64,000 nt of DNA, from positions 1 to 64,000 of the forward strand of contig KN832886.1 in NCBI GenBank assembly GCA_000827325.1, in the 5' to 3' direction. Positions 63,240 to 64,000 of the stretch are shown here, piece after piece. Every line of letters starts with the position of its first letter. The first letter of the stretch is position 1. The DNA comes from Oidiodendron maius Zn. Its lineage: Eukaryota > Ascomycota > Leotiomycetes > Myxotrichaceae. Position numbers and translations under genes: made by a program. The notes beneath the pieces are model-generated. The model was given only the letters and a program-made list of their open reading frames with translations. It was not told where the DNA came from and ran no database searches.

Positions 63240-64000
63240 GACTATATATCCAACTGTCCAATTGAATAGCGAGCAACGAGATATGAAGTAAAATACGTTT
63301 CCTAGGTTGGACTTGGGATTTCTTGCCCTTATATGGAAGCAAATTCTACAGACACTCCCGTGGCGGATAAAGTCAGATCGCCCAGGTCCAAAGTGAGGGT
63401 AAAAGTTGCTCTATTTTTCTAATGGTAGTTGGGTTAGCCAGGATTGCTGACTACGACGTTGGAAAAGAGGGTGGCTGTAGAGGCGCGTGCGAAAAGGGGG
63501 TAGGAACCGGACGCCCTTACAGGGAGAGGGTTCTTCAAGCAAGAGCTTGGATAACAGCTGAGCGATATACGATACTGAATACCACGTGCGCTTCACATAC
63601 GAGGCGCTAGCGACTGATATCGTGTGCTATAATTCTCTACCGTGACCGACTCTAACACACAGGCTATAACTATAGCTCAAAGTTGGGCTATATTGATGCA
63701 AAATGCTCCAAAACTCGCAGGTTATAATACACCCCAGGGTGTGGTTTTTTCAGGTACAATTAGTATCTAGAAAAAGACGACTATACCTTGCTTGTGATGA
63801 TAGCAATTACTAAACCAAAAGGAATACTTCTTCGGTTAGGGTGCAGCTTGTTGATACAAGCGCCTCACCATACATAATACCTTCTACATAGCACTCCCCA
63901 ATAAGGTAAAATTCGGTGGGAGTCTCGGTCGGTCTCAGCAGATATGGAACTCTCCCACCATAAAGTACTACCACGACATCGCTAACTTGGGCGCTCGAAG
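63240..64000. other. Intergenic region to the window end
   Basis: No gene I can support; short ORFs at 63411 and 63422 overlap on opposite strands without domains. A small hairpin (gtgggag / ctcccac) lies near 63918-63957. Confidence 0.4.

Overview
The window looks like a chromosome segment of a filamentous ascomycete (Pezizomycotina). Signs are introns of about 45-100 nt with GT(A/G)NGT donors and CTRAY-like branch sites, a HET-domain gene, a Zn(II)2Cys6 regulator, a Pth11/SAT4-type rhodopsin-fold membrane protein, a GH128 enzyme, UstYa-family (DUF3328) genes, and AT-rich, CA/TG-poor decayed repeats of the kind made by repeat-induced point mutation (RIP). I cannot name the species.

Layout. 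1-5035: gag end and LTR of an LTR retrotransposon, then a long RIP-like relic. 5.5-13.1 kb: MFS transporter, Cys-rich Ser/Thr-rich cell-surface protein, and a secreted papain-type protease fused to a predicted beta-propeller. 14.4-17.7 kb: Zn2Cys6 regulator flanked by broken ankyrin and WD40 pieces. 19.3-22.2 kb: secreted isochorismatase-type hydrolase and secreted NlpC/P60-type hydrolase. 25.1-31.2 kb: HET-domain gene, broken TPR gene and rhodopsin-fold membrane protein. 32.3-34.9 kb: GH128 and an unassigned secreted protein.

36.7-48.5 kb is the most interesting block. It has seven single-pass membrane proteins with paired HxxHC motifs: five classical UstYa/DUF3328 members, and two of a shorter related subtype with a CG...GCV(F/Y)D...PCYD..EL signature. 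It also has one 77-residue secreted, Cys-rich peptide gene with Kex2-type sites, and an intact EamA/DMT transporter. I read it as a candidate fungal RiPP cluster (dikaritin/victorin-like logic: Kex2-processed precursor plus UstYa-type oxidases). No tyrosinase, methyltransferase, NRPS, PKS, P450 or pathway regulator is visible inside it.

48.5-52.3 kb is a transposon nest: a gag-only LTR element inserted beside or into a TRIM-like element, then a TA-flanked MITE. 52.3-55.0 kb holds a large unrecognised gene. 56.1-59.9 kb carries a broken second EamA transporter and a broken HxxHC-family gene, so the right side looks like a decayed paralogous copy of part of the cluster, with three TA-flanked inverted-repeat elements (one inside another, one abutting) between them. 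60.7-61.2 kb is a second, truncated copy of the retrotransposon found at the left edge. The window ends with a WD40 fragment and a Ser-rich single-pass membrane protein.

Exon coordinates were worked out by eye from reading frame and splice signals. Multi-exon models whose exon lengths sum to whole codons are noted in the entries.
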